A DNA stretch of 64,000 bases from Proteus terrae subsp. cibarius (GTDB lineage Bacteria > Pseudomonadota > Gammaproteobacteria > Enterobacterales > Enterobacteriaceae): positions 3,224,001 to 3,288,000 of the forward strand of contig NZ_CP047349.1 in assembly GCF_011045835.1 (NCBI RefSeq), given 5' to 3'. Under the pieces are notes generated by a model that saw only the letters and a list, made by a program, of their open reading frames with translations, searched no databases and was not told where the DNA came from. The translations under genes and the position numbers were made by a program. Numbering within the stretch: position 1 is the first letter of the stretch; every line of letters begins with the position of its first letter. Below, piece by piece: positions 9,174 to 18,097 of this stretch.

Positions 9174-9469
9174 CAACCAATCAACAAGACTTCTATCAAT
9201 TAAATTTGGCGTACCTGCACGCAGCACGCGAATTAGCGCGCATTGATCCGCAAGAGGCTGTCTTGCGCTTTGGACTTACACGCGATGTGGTGGATGCACT
9301 GATTAATGCCGGTGTTGACGACCTGCAACGAGTGGCGACCTCATCATTCATGCTGTTTCAACCAAGGGGTAACCAAAGCCAACTGATTGAGATGGTGAAG
9401 AGCAAAGGCACAGGTATCCCAAGAATCGCTTATTTATTATCAACCCTAAACAACAAGGGGGATGCATGA
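9170..9469 (+). CDS. setD: SetD, FlhD-like subunit of the master activator
   Basis: A 99-residue FlhD homologue. It forms a complex with SetC that activates transfer, excision and recombination genes in SXT-family ICEs. The sequence has the FlhD-like helical N-terminus (FYQLNLAYLHAARELARIDPQEAVLRFGL) followed by an HTH-like segment. Start and stop overlap its neighbours by 4 nt on both sides (ATGA type), so it is coupled with setC. Confidence 0.93.
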   Translation: MTTNQQDFYQLNLAYLHAARELARIDPQEAVLRFGLTRDVVDALINAGVDDLQRVATSSFMLFQPRGNQSQLIEMVKSKGTGIPRIAYLLSTLNNKGDA

Positions 9470-9999
9470 TTGATAACCTGTCCAAAAGTGAGCTGTTTAC
9501 CCGAGCCTCACTGCTTATTAAATACGGATTTCGAACAACGATCATCGCGCTCGATACTGGTTTGCCAATCCACATTATCAGAAGGCTGCACAAAGAAGTG
9601 ACTGGCAAGTCACCTTGTCCTGGTCAATTACCAGAATCTGATGCCATTGTTAAAAGCAGAAGAGCCCTAGTTGAAGGCTCCCTGCTGATGGCGCTTTATG
9701 TCAATATTGGTGGTGATAATGTCTACAAGCAATTAAATATTGATGCTTTGATGAAGGCTTACGATGCGTACTTGGTTGCAAGGGAAGAAGCAGATCTTCC
9801 ATCTGAGATCCCCTGGAAAAAACTAACCATTAATGAAGGTTGGGTTCTAGCTCGTGATTTAAGATCACAGCTAGCATCCTTACACCGGTGTCGATGCGGC
9901 AGTCTGTATTTGACGGTATCTCAACAGCGCATTCAGCTTAAATGTCCTGTGTGCGAGATTATGGCCGAGCAAACCACTAGAGCACTTTTTGAGAACTAA
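9466..9999 (+). CDS. setC: SetC, FlhC-like subunit of the master activator
   Basis: A 177-residue FlhC homologue. The zinc-site cysteines are visible near the C-terminus in HRCRCGSLYL and KCPVCEI. With SetD it activates the tra promoters and the left-end genes of the ICE. It is the last gene of the croS operon, which is expressed only when SetR repression is relieved. Confidence 0.95.
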   Translation: MIDNLSKSELFTRASLLIKYGFRTTIIALDTGLPIHIIRRLHKEVTGKSPCPGQLPESDAIVKSRRALVEGSLLMALYVNIGGDNVYKQLNIDALMKAYDAYLVAREEADLPSEIPWKKLTINEGWVLARDLRSQLASLHRCRCGSLYLTVSQQRIQLKCPVCEIMAEQTTRALFEN

Positions 10000-10053
10000 C
10001 ATGCTGATGCATGATTTGATTGTGCACCGCCCGTGTACTTTGAGAGTACTAAG

Positions 10054-10485
10054 ATGACAAACTTACTTAAATCTTTACCAGCACGCTGCTGGGTTATATC
10101 ACTGGGGCTTTTTCTGGCGACTTTGGCTGCGGCTCATTTTTTTCCATCAGAAATATTAACGGCATCTGCCAAGTTCGCGGCTTTGCCATTTCTGTTCTGC
10201 ACCATGTTTTTTTTCAGCTACCTGGGATTTAAAGCAACTGCTAGTCCTATCGGACTTATAACCATCACCACTATGCTTTTAGCAATCGCATATTGGCAAG
10301 CGAGTTGGACAATTGTTGGCTTGGGACTCTTTTTCTTAGCTATTTGCACTGGAATTAGATTCTTGATTAGCCAAGTTAAAGATTCGGGTAGAACTTTGAG
10401 CATTGAAGAAAAATGGTATTGGTATAAGCTCCATTCGTTTTTTGATGGCTTTTATCCAAGGTATCCCAAAAAGCCAAAAAAATAG
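10054..10485 (+). CDS. eex: Eex, inner-membrane entry-exclusion protein
   Basis: A 143-residue inner-membrane protein with four or more hydrophobic segments and a basic C-terminus ending YPKKPKK. In SXT/R391 elements Eex blocks redundant uptake by recognising TraG in the donor. I use the ATG at 10054, giving the 143-residue length known for EexS; the earlier in-frame start at 10033 adds 7 residues. It is convergent with traG. TraG here has Pro-Gly-Glu at 606-608, so the S exclusion group is predicted. Confidence 0.85.
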   Translation: MTNLLKSLPARCWVISLGLFLATLAAAHFFPSEILTASAKFAALPFLFCTMFFFSYLGFKATASPIGLITITTMLLAIAYWQASWTIVGLGLFFLAICTGIRFLISQVKDSGRTLSIEEKWYWYKLHSFFDGFYPRYPKKPKK

Positions 10486-10506
10486 CCAGCCAACCACAAG
10501 CTGGCT
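10484..10506 (-). terminator. Terminator between eex and traG
   Basis: AGCCAGC / GCTGGCT forms a 7-bp stem. On the minus strand it is followed by a run of T (ATTTTTTT), so it should stop the leftward tra transcript after traG. It overlaps the last codon of eex. Confidence 0.8.
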
Positions 10507-10517
10507 ACCTTCTATTT

Positions 10518-13500
10518 TCAGTTCCTTCCTGATGCCTGGTTATAAGCCCTAATATCGATCAAGTTGTTCTGAGCATAATCTCCCGCAAGCGATGCATTTG
10601 AGATCACCGCTATCTGCTTATCCACAAATGCTTTATCTTCTTCGGACACACTGTCAGAAATGTAAGCGCCACTCTCATCCTTTTGACGATACTCATTTAG
10701 CATTTGCTCCCTTAGACCTAGCATTTCAGGCGACCAACTCGATGAGTCTTCAGAGTTGAATACGCGCCCCGCCAAACCTTCATTGAAAGCTTGAGCGAAC
10801 ACTTGACTTTGAATCGGGGTCAATCCCATTCTCTGCCCTTCGCTGTATGCTTCCTGTTTAAAATCATCGGCGTACTGTTCTAAAAACTCACCGTATCGAT
10901 TGTTAACTGCCGCACCGAATGCCCCAGCCAACATGGCTTCAGACTTAGTGCCCCAGTTAACTTCGGAGGCATACTGCGAACTCGATCCACTGTATGCATC
11001 ATTAAACGCCGTCAAAGGATTTTCCAAAGAGGTTCCGGCATCAACGGCTGCTTTTAACCCATCCCAGGTTGATTTGCTGGCCACCGTTGCATTGTGCAAG
11101 AAACCTCGTGAGCCAGGTTCTGCAAGGGCTTTCTCCTTGTAACTCTCATAGTCTTCGCCAAAATGATTCAAGGTATGCAGTGCTGCATCAGTATGCTTAC
11201 CACTGAAATCACCAATAGCACTGGCGCTGTTGAAGAACATTTCAGCACCAGAGACTCCGCTATCATCAGCCATAATGCGAGATCGCCACTGAGAGCCAGC
11301 TTCACTGTTTAGTCCAGATTGATAGGTACTTGTGTCAGAAGCTACGGCCTGCTGGGCTTGTTGCTGATGCGCATTCAGCTGTCCATCTACACCAGAAAGA
11401 TTGGTTTGGTAAGCGGATTGAGCCGAATTGAACTGCGTTTGAACTGTTGCAGCATCCCCATAGCCTCCCAGAACACCGGATTCAACTTGGCTTTGAGTGC
11501 CACCAAAAGTAGGTGCAGTTGATGACAACCTTTCATTAGAGCGTGGCTGAATAGATCGTAAATCGGCTCCGGTAGCCATGGCCATAACAGTCATTGCTGC
11601 TTGATAGTCATTGTCTCGTTCAGCGGGCGTCGAGGAGTTGCTATAGGTTAAAGACTCCATAGCTGCGGCCACATACGCCTGATTATCATCAGGTAGCAAG
11701 CGCTGATACATTGGAAGGTTTTCACGTAATCGGTTACCTGCTTCAACATGCTGGTTCATATAGCGACCTAAATAATCCATGACTTCAGGATTATCCGCTG
11801 CTAATCGAGTTAACGTCGCACCATCCGTGTTCCTTTGTCCTGATAGACTGTAGCTGGCCTGATCAAGCTCACTAAAGCGGTTTGATGCCGTGATAACGTC
11901 TTGTGCTGAACTCTGAAGTGACTGATAGTCTTGATTAGACAACGACATCTCAACGCCAGAGCGTCTTGAATCTGAAAGGTCCTTAACCATCGCATCGCGA
12001 AACTCAGCACGTCGTGAATCACTTGATGCCAAGCTTTGCATCTCCCCAGTGAGCGTATTTGCGGTCGTAGATCGAGAACTGCCCTCTGATGACTCAACTT
12101 GGCCACTAAAGTTACCACCTAAATCCAAGCCTGCTCGTACCCTTGATAGTTTTGGTACACGAGATGAGTCTGGCTTATCGACTCCTGGCAAGTTGCCCTG
12201 TGGAGAATCATTGCCGCCAGTACCAAGAAGCCTTCCAAGAAAGCCCTTATCAGCAACTTCTTTCTCACCGGGATTAGTAATAGTTCCATCGCCACCGATC
12301 CTTAGGCCTCCCGATAGCACGCCCGATACCAAGCCACGTACAGCGTCTTTTTTATCGTCTCCGAAACCATACCGTGTTTGAAGGTCATCAGTGACCTGAT
12401 TAACAACGGCGCTAGATGCGGAATTAGAAGAACCGATTTGACGTCCAACTGAAGATAGATTGTCGTAACTTAGCTTTTCACCAAAAGTTCGACTCATGGT
12501 ATTGCCAACCTGACGGCTAAAGGCTTGAGTTGCCTGAGTCATGGATTCTTTTGCAGAGCCGACCATTGACCCCACTGCGTTTCCGACAGAGAAACTGCTT
12601 AGTAGGTTTGACGCGCCGGTCATAGCAGAACCCGTAAGGGCTGAATTTTGGAACATTGACTGTGATTGCATTACCGGGGCATTTTTCGCGACATCTGGAC
12701 TAGCCAGCTTTTCATCAATGGCATCACCGTTTTGAAGACGCCCAGCCAAGTGGGTAGCGGTTATTGCTGAGCCATAAACGAGCATGAGCGAAATAGCCGG
12801 AACACTCGACGCCAACATGCCACCAGTAGCTATCCAGGTTTGCAGCACTGAATCCATCTGCATCATCCCAGCAAAAGATGGCACTTCTGTACCTGCAAAG
12901 GCATCAAGAGCCGACATTTTCCCTGCAACGGTTAAATGAATATACAGGTTAATGATGGCCATGACAGGCATCCAAAGTTGAATCCAAAGCAGGATTAACA
13001 AGTACTTCCCGGCCATTCGCATCCCGATTTGGCCAAGGGCTATCACAAAGGCCATCAATGGGGTGATGGCGTAAATGAAACCCTCAAAAAACGTCATCAT
13101 CGGACGAACGATACTTTGGAACAAGGTCTGCTCCGCCGCCCATTGCGTATTGCGCTGCTCAATCGCTTGGTTAACCATAACGGCTGCGGTGAAAGCTTGA
13201 TCATCCATATACTTGCCCGTCACGCTTTGCTCATAAATAGGCAAAAGCACTGACGCGCTCATGTACTCTTGGGTGTTAACCGAAGCCAAACCAAGATTAT
13301 TCAGTGCATTTCGGATCACGTCATCAGTGTCCGTTGCTGACGAAGTCCCCAATGAGGCCGACAGAACCTGTTTAAGCCTTGGAATGAAGGTTGATTCTGT
13401 CATGAGTTTCAGTTGGCTGTAAGCGTCGGTGCAGTCCAGATCGCTACTGCTACCACTGAGCATGATTCGAGTGCCATAAATGCGCGAATCAAACCTAATC

Positions 13501-14087
13501 GCAGTCATCGGGTTAGGATCACTCAGCACCTGATCTAGATTCTTTTGGCCAATGTCGATACCAATCAAGGTGCATTCTTTGATGTAGTTAAACCACGATT
13601 GCTCGATGTCCGAACCGGCGACACGATTTGCATCACCCAAACCAGAGCGATCCATCACCTGTTTTCTCACTTTAATCAGTGACTGTAAACTGGATGCAAA
13701 GCCGTATTCCGTCATGGCGGGAGTTGAGAACGCCGTTTCAAACAATCGCGTGATTTGAAAGCCAACAGTCGAAATCGTACTACCTGCGGCAGCAACACCG
13801 ATGGGCACATTATCAACCACTCGAACTTGTCCCGTGTACGCATCCTCAATGCTCACTCGGGTACTGGGTCCAAACATGGTTGCAAAGACTAGCCATGAGA
13901 CTAAAACGTGTTGAAAGTTAATCCCACGACCGCCTTGCATTAAGGCCTGAACAGAGACCATCAATACCCCAATGAGCAAGCCAATGCGAACCATTGAAGT
14001 AAAGTCGCCTGTACCAGTTATCATCGCGACAGCGTTCAGGACCTGCTCTAAAAATGCCGAATCCCCGATGGAATAGATCTCCCACAT
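10518..14087 (-). CDS. traG: TraG, mating-pair stabilisation and exclusion target
   Basis: A large F-type TraG of 1189 residues. The N-terminal 450 residues hold several membrane segments (around 30-70, 330-385 and 415-445) and match the F-type TraG_N domain. The rest is a Ser/Gln/Ala-rich periplasmic or translocated C-terminal half. Residues 606-608 are Pro-Gly-Glu, the position reported to decide exclusion specificity in SXT versus R391. It is the last gene of the traF-traH-traG cluster, with a 3-bp gap after traH. Confidence 0.96.
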   Translation of the reverse strand: MWEIYSIGDSAFLEQVLNAVAMITGTGDFTSMVRIGLLIGVLMVSVQALMQGGRGINFQHVLVSWLVFATMFGPSTRVSIEDAYTGQVRVVDNVPIGVAAAGSTISTVGFQITRLFETAFSTPAMTEYGFASSLQSLIKVRKQVMDRSGLGDANRVAGSDIEQSWFNYIKECTLIGIDIGQKNLDQVLSDPNPMTAIRFDSRIYGTRIMLSGSSSDLDCTDAYSQLKLMTESTFIPRLKQVLSASLGTSSATDTDDVIRNALNNLGLASVNTQEYMSASVLLPIYEQSVTGKYMDDQAFTAAVMVNQAIEQRNTQWAAEQTLFQSIVRPMMTFFEGFIYAITPLMAFVIALGQIGMRMAGKYLLILLWIQLWMPVMAIINLYIHLTVAGKMSALDAFAGTEVPSFAGMMQMDSVLQTWIATGGMLASSVPAISLMLVYGSAITATHLAGRLQNGDAIDEKLASPDVAKNAPVMQSQSMFQNSALTGSAMTGASNLLSSFSVGNAVGSMVGSAKESMTQATQAFSRQVGNTMSRTFGEKLSYDNLSSVGRQIGSSNSASSAVVNQVTDDLQTRYGFGDDKKDAVRGLVSGVLSGGLRIGGDGTITNPGEKEVADKGFLGRLLGTGGNDSPQGNLPGVDKPDSSRVPKLSRVRAGLDLGGNFSGQVESSEGSSRSTTANTLTGEMQSLASSDSRRAEFRDAMVKDLSDSRRSGVEMSLSNQDYQSLQSSAQDVITASNRFSELDQASYSLSGQRNTDGATLTRLAADNPEVMDYLGRYMNQHVEAGNRLRENLPMYQRLLPDDNQAYVAAAMESLTYSNSSTPAERDNDYQAAMTVMAMATGADLRSIQPRSNERLSSTAPTFGGTQSQVESGVLGGYGDAATVQTQFNSAQSAYQTNLSGVDGQLNAHQQQAQQAVASDTSTYQSGLNSEAGSQWRSRIMADDSGVSGAEMFFNSASAIGDFSGKHTDAALHTLNHFGEDYESYKEKALAEPGSRGFLHNATVASKSTWDGLKAAVDAGTSLENPLTAFNDAYSGSSSQYASEVNWGTKSEAMLAGAFGAAVNNRYGEFLEQYADDFKQEAYSEGQRMGLTPIQSQVFAQAFNEGLAGRVFNSEDSSSWSPEMLGLREQMLNEYRQKDESGAYISDSVSEEDKAFVDKQIAVISNASLAGDYAQNNLIDIRAYNQASGRN

Positions 14088-14090
14088 GAC

Positions 14091-15479
14091 CTATTCCCCC
14101 AGTGCCGTAGATTTAACGGTGTAATAACGCTGTTTGCGAATGGTCTGAATCACCTGGTTAAAATGTGCCAGCAACTCTTGCTCTGAGCCGTATCTTCGCT
14201 GCAACGCAGCGTACTCCTCATTGATTTGGCGACGTGCACGTTCAAGGTCTTCCGTTAATAACTTCGCATAGGCATGATCTTCCACACCGGAGGTACTTCT
14301 AGCTGCATTGAGCATGTCTTCAACCAATGCTCGGGCCATCTCAACAGCAATAAATGGCGCAGCTCTTGAAGCAAACGACCTAGCAGCCCCTTCATTTAAT
14401 GCAGAAAGTGTTCGAATCATGCCGCCAATGCTTGCAGGAGCCGAGGTCATAAAAGCCTTTTCGGTGGTGCTAGCTGCCCCAGTATTTCGAGCAAACTTAA
14501 AAATAATGCCGTTACTAGAACCTGTACCAAGAAGTAAATTTTCGACCTGAGTTGATAACCCGGCTAGGGTCACGTTAGTGATTGTCGGATTTAGACAGCC
14601 GTCTTGTGTCACTGTGTCACATCGGTACATAGCGACGTTACCGCCATGAATTAGATGCTCAATAGTCACTTTATTGCCATTCAGTCTGGTCAGTTTTGGG
14701 GCTTTACCTTGACCATCAGCCGCATTAGCTAGATCACCAACGATGATCGAGCCCGTCACGGACATAACCGCTTCAAGAAAACGGTCATCCCCAGATGCAA
14801 ACCAGCTTGATGCCGAGTGACGTTTCAGTGCTCGCCAAACCAAGTTGCCTTTAATCGTTTTGTTCACATCAGATGCCGCGACACTCGAAGCATTCTCATA
14901 TGGGTTCTTACCATTGGACTCACTCCAACTGGTAAAAACGTCTCCAGCCCCTTTAAGTGAGCTCAACATGCTGGCTTCTGTTTGCCCCTTTTTACCAAAA
15001 GCGGCCAGGGTATCGTTCACGACTCCCTGAGCCATTTGACAGGAATTGCCAAAATACTCGTTCAACTGCTGGATTTTCTTTTGCAGTGTCTCCATGTGCT
15101 GGGAGCATTTCTCACACATAGCACTGAGCGCCAATTGGAATGCGTACCCCTTGGCGTTTGCAGCAACAGAGCGAAGTAATTGAACAAACTGATCCGCGTT
15201 AACAAATGACAAACTTCCCGCGAACATATCAATGCCACCACAACCGGCTTGGAATGACGGAGACACCATAGAGACGAGGTTCTCGTTCATGATTCTGTTA
15301 CGGACAACAACGCTTCCACCAGATATAACGCCACGCCGCTGACTCTCGAATACACCTGGCGCAGTGGTGTTGGTCATTGAACCAAACAACTGGTTCATCT
15401 CCTGTTGCAAGCTTGCTTGGCTCATAGATGAAAAACCAATCGCACAGGCGATTAGCGATACTCGGATTACTTTTTTCAT
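14091..15479 (-). CDS. traH: TraH, conjugative pilus assembly protein
   Basis: A 462-residue periplasmic F-type TraH. The signal peptide (MKKVIRVSLIACAIGFSSMSQA) is clear. The sequence has typical TraH features, including the GGCGGIDMFAGSLSFVNADQF-like block near residue 80 (here preceded by QA) and a CEKC motif near residue 118. A coiled C-terminus (LERARRQINEEYAALQRRY) follows. It acts with TraF, TraU and TraW in pilus assembly. It is tightly packed between traF and traG. Confidence 0.95.
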   Translation of the reverse strand: MKKVIRVSLIACAIGFSSMSQASLQQEMNQLFGSMTNTTAPGVFESQRRGVISGGSVVVRNRIMNENLVSMVSPSFQAGCGGIDMFAGSLSFVNADQFVQLLRSVAANAKGYAFQLALSAMCEKCSQHMETLQKKIQQLNEYFGNSCQMAQGVVNDTLAAFGKKGQTEASMLSSLKGAGDVFTSWSESNGKNPYENASSVAASDVNKTIKGNLVWRALKRHSASSWFASGDDRFLEAVMSVTGSIIVGDLANAADGQGKAPKLTRLNGNKVTIEHLIHGGNVAMYRCDTVTQDGCLNPTITNVTLAGLSTQVENLLLGTGSSNGIIFKFARNTGAASTTEKAFMTSAPASIGGMIRTLSALNEGAARSFASRAAPFIAVEMARALVEDMLNAARSTSGVEDHAYAKLLTEDLERARRQINEEYAALQRRYGSEQELLAHFNQVIQTIRKQRYYTVKSTALGE

Positions 15480-15481
15480 CG

Positions 15482-16426
15482 TTATAACCCTCCTTGTGCA
15501 CGCAGATAGCGAACAAGGAACTCAGGGTCCTGTAATATCTTTTCGTTAAGCTCTTGGGCTGACATCGCGAGTGACACGCCGGGTTGAACAGGTCTGGTGG
15601 CATAGTAAGTTTGATCGTCAATCCAACCGGCTTGATGGGCTGCGAGAATAATTCGATTATTGAGCTCATCAAGGCTCATTGCACCCTGACCAATGGGAGT
15701 GATGACATTAGGTGGATCAACTAAGAACACGGCAGGGACAGTCGTAACGGACAATGATTGAGCTTGTCCTGAATCGACTTTGAAATTGGGAAACTCTCCA
15801 CCCGGTAAAGGCAAGCCATCGACAGCAATAGCAAATACCTCGAAACCGTAGTTTAAAGCCATTGATTCGATGATAGGCGCTTGAGCGTGGCAATAAGGGC
15901 AATCCGAACGATAGAAGAAGAACAAGCCAGCCCGTTTTGCTACCTCACCTAAAGCAACATCCCGTTGAGCGCCAGCTTCTCGATCCATCCGATTGGCAGC
16001 ATAGGTCGCCAAGGGTCTGCGACTGATTTCATCCAAAACTGGATCACCCATGACCACCTGCTGACTAACATCAGCAAACTGTGAGCCCTTATCCATCATG
16101 ACGCGCTGGAGGTACAGATAGGCTCTGACGTTCTCATTCGTAGGCTCATCAATTGCCTTGTCCATGAACGACTGCATGTGCTCACGAAACCAGGCAGCAC
16201 TGAAGGGCTTCAGCTCGCTCTGAATCGACTCTGCCGCACCAGATTCCGGCTTAATAAGCTCTTCAGCCTCCGCTGGCTCAGGAATGACCTGATACCAAAA
16301 CCAGCCTTCCTGGCCACGCTGATAGAATTGCCCATCACTAGCATGGGCGGGCAAGATGAATAGAAAGAAAATAATGATTGGGATGGTCACCCATAGGATG
16401 AACCAAGGTAACAAAGGGGTTCTCAT
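15482..16426 (-). CDS. traF: TraF, thioredoxin-fold pilus assembly protein
   Basis: A 314-residue periplasmic protein with an N-terminal signal/anchor segment (LPWFILWVTIPIIIFFLF). The C-terminal thioredoxin-like domain has an intact CPYC redox motif in FFYRSDCPYCHAQAPI and a cis-proline VTTVPAVF. It is F-type TraF, first gene of the traFHG cluster. The 240 bp upstream separates it from the hotspot 3 cargo and should contain its promoter. Confidence 0.94.
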   Translation of the reverse strand: MRTPLLPWFILWVTIPIIIFFLFILPAHASDGQFYQRGQEGWFWYQVIPEPAEAEELIKPESGAAESIQSELKPFSAAWFREHMQSFMDKAIDEPTNENVRAYLYLQRVMMDKGSQFADVSQQVVMGDPVLDEISRRPLATYAANRMDREAGAQRDVALGEVAKRAGLFFFYRSDCPYCHAQAPIIESMALNYGFEVFAIAVDGLPLPGGEFPNFKVDSGQAQSLSVTTVPAVFLVDPPNVITPIGQGAMSLDELNNRIILAAHQAGWIDDQTYYATRPVQPGVSLAMSAQELNEKILQDPEFLVRYLRAQGGL

Positions 16427-16666
16427 TGTCAGCTCCAGAAAATTTCACAGAGCTAACATGCTAAAGATCCCCGCCAGTGCCATTGGCCAGATAGATGAAG
16501 GAATTGTGTGTGTTTCTGACTATAGGGAACTGTCAACCCAACTCAGCTGACTTGTCACTATCTCGATAATGCCTATGATATAAAACTGATACCCAACTCA
16601 ATAAACAATCTCGACTTCAAAAAAATGACATTTCGTTGAACAATGGCCTTTCTCCACAAAAAAACG

Positions 16667-18094
16667 TCACCGATTAAAAACCTTAGAATAAAGGGCATTA
16701 ATAAAAATGCTGCACTGCTCTTTCATTTTCCTATTAAAATCAATATACGTATCTTCAGGGATTTTTAGAAAAAGCACATGGAACGGTATCTCTTGTCCTT
16801 GCTGGTGAATAATATCTGAAATCACACCCTGTGTTTTTTCAAGGTTAAGTGAAGCCCATCGTTCTTCTGATATAGGGTAAATAAATCCACATCCCTTGAT
16901 TGCGGCAACATTTCCATACTGCCCTATGTAAGTATGTAGCTGAAAAAGATCTTCACGCTTCACCCCAAATTGTGAATCAAATGCTTTATACTTCACATCA
17001 AATACGAATAAACTCTCATCGATTTCTATAACAAGATCAGGTTCAAGTTTTCTCATATAACCACTGAGAGCACCAGATGCTATTTGCTGACGTTGCTCGA
17101 ACTTACCTAGCAGGCGTAGCCCATCTCGCTTAATGAGCTTACGAATGAAATATTCAAACAACATCGAAATATCGAAAAAGAAAGCACTCGAATCCTGCTG
17201 CGAATCAAAATCAGAGCCCTTCCGGTCAATGACTTGCTTAGATAAGTCAATGAGCACGTTATAATCATTGTAGAAAGGGTTGGTGAAATGAGAAGTCCTC
17301 AAAATTTCTTGCTGTGACCTTTTAATCCCCTGATTGGCAGTCAGAAATGCACTATAGATATTTCGTGTTTGGTGACAAAATGAGTAATGTGCGACTGCTT
17401 CATAAGCTTTTATAAAAAGTGAAGTTGCAGGGCTGTCGTAGCTGTGCTCTCGGTACGAGCATAAATATTTTCCAGATGACTTATTCTGGAAATAATCTGT
17501 AGCATTTATAGTTCCCCTTACGCGGGAAATACGATCATTTCTTGTAATATAAGTCTTTGGCAAGCCCAGGCGGTATGCTCTCTTAAACTTAATGTTCCAT
17601 AGATATGCTAAAAGCCACTCGTAACCGTCTGCGTGACTTTCTCCTCCAATGTTTTCTAATTCGAGAAATCCATCGGCATCTGCAATGATGTATTGAAGGA
17701 AAGCATCACCAAAACGTGAGCTGATCTTCAGAGAGTAATCTCCTCGCTTAACAAATCCGATTAGATTGCCCGTGTCGAGATTAAAATTTCTTGCATCCGT
17801 ACCAGAGACACCGATGAAACCGCCATCTGTATTGTGTTCGTAATCTTCATCATTGAAGAGTATTAAAGCATCGGAAATATTATCATTCAGCGTTTTTTCG
17901 ACATCACGAGATACCGAATTCAAAAAGTGCCAAATTGCAGACTCGTCGTTATGAGGATAGGTCCATTGTCCTTTTGATTTGGCACTAAGGGTTATCGACT
18001 TTCCTAAACGTCTATTTGTCAAAATGCCTTCGCTGACAAAATAGGACTGGTTATCGACCAGTGTGCCGTTCTTAATGATATCGAAAAGCCACAC
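16667..18094 (-). CDS. mcrC: McrC-like nuclease subunit of a type IV restriction system
   Basis: A 475-residue McrC/5-methylcytosine-specific nuclease subunit. The C-terminal PD-(D/E)xK site is visible as EPDLVIEIDESLFVFDVKYK. The N-terminal part (SRFGDAFLQYIIADADGFLELEN) matches the McrC/LlaJI family. It lies 3 bp downstream of mcrB and is co-transcribed with it. McrBC systems cut modified foreign DNA without a partner methylase, and none is seen here. It is ICE cargo in hotspot 3 between traF and the conserved gene at 19761. Confidence 0.9.
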   Translation of the reverse strand: MWLFDIIKNGTLVDNQSYFVSEGILTNRRLGKSITLSAKSKGQWTYPHNDESAIWHFLNSVSRDVEKTLNDNISDALILFNDEDYEHNTDGGFIGVSGTDARNFNLDTGNLIGFVKRGDYSLKISSRFGDAFLQYIIADADGFLELENIGGESHADGYEWLLAYLWNIKFKRAYRLGLPKTYITRNDRISRVRGTINATDYFQNKSSGKYLCSYREHSYDSPATSLFIKAYEAVAHYSFCHQTRNIYSAFLTANQGIKRSQQEILRTSHFTNPFYNDYNVLIDLSKQVIDRKGSDFDSQQDSSAFFFDISMLFEYFIRKLIKRDGLRLLGKFEQRQQIASGALSGYMRKLEPDLVIEIDESLFVFDVKYKAFDSQFGVKREDLFQLHTYIGQYGNVAAIKGCGFIYPISEERWASLNLEKTQGVISDIIHQQGQEIPFHVLFLKIPEDTYIDFNRKMKEQCSIFINALYSKVFNR

Positions 18095-18097
18095 AGT

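Noticed and set aside
12049..12381. Plus-strand ORF of 110 codons inside traG
   Set aside because: It is antisense to a conserved part of traG, has no ribosome-binding site or known domain, and its composition follows the traG codons.
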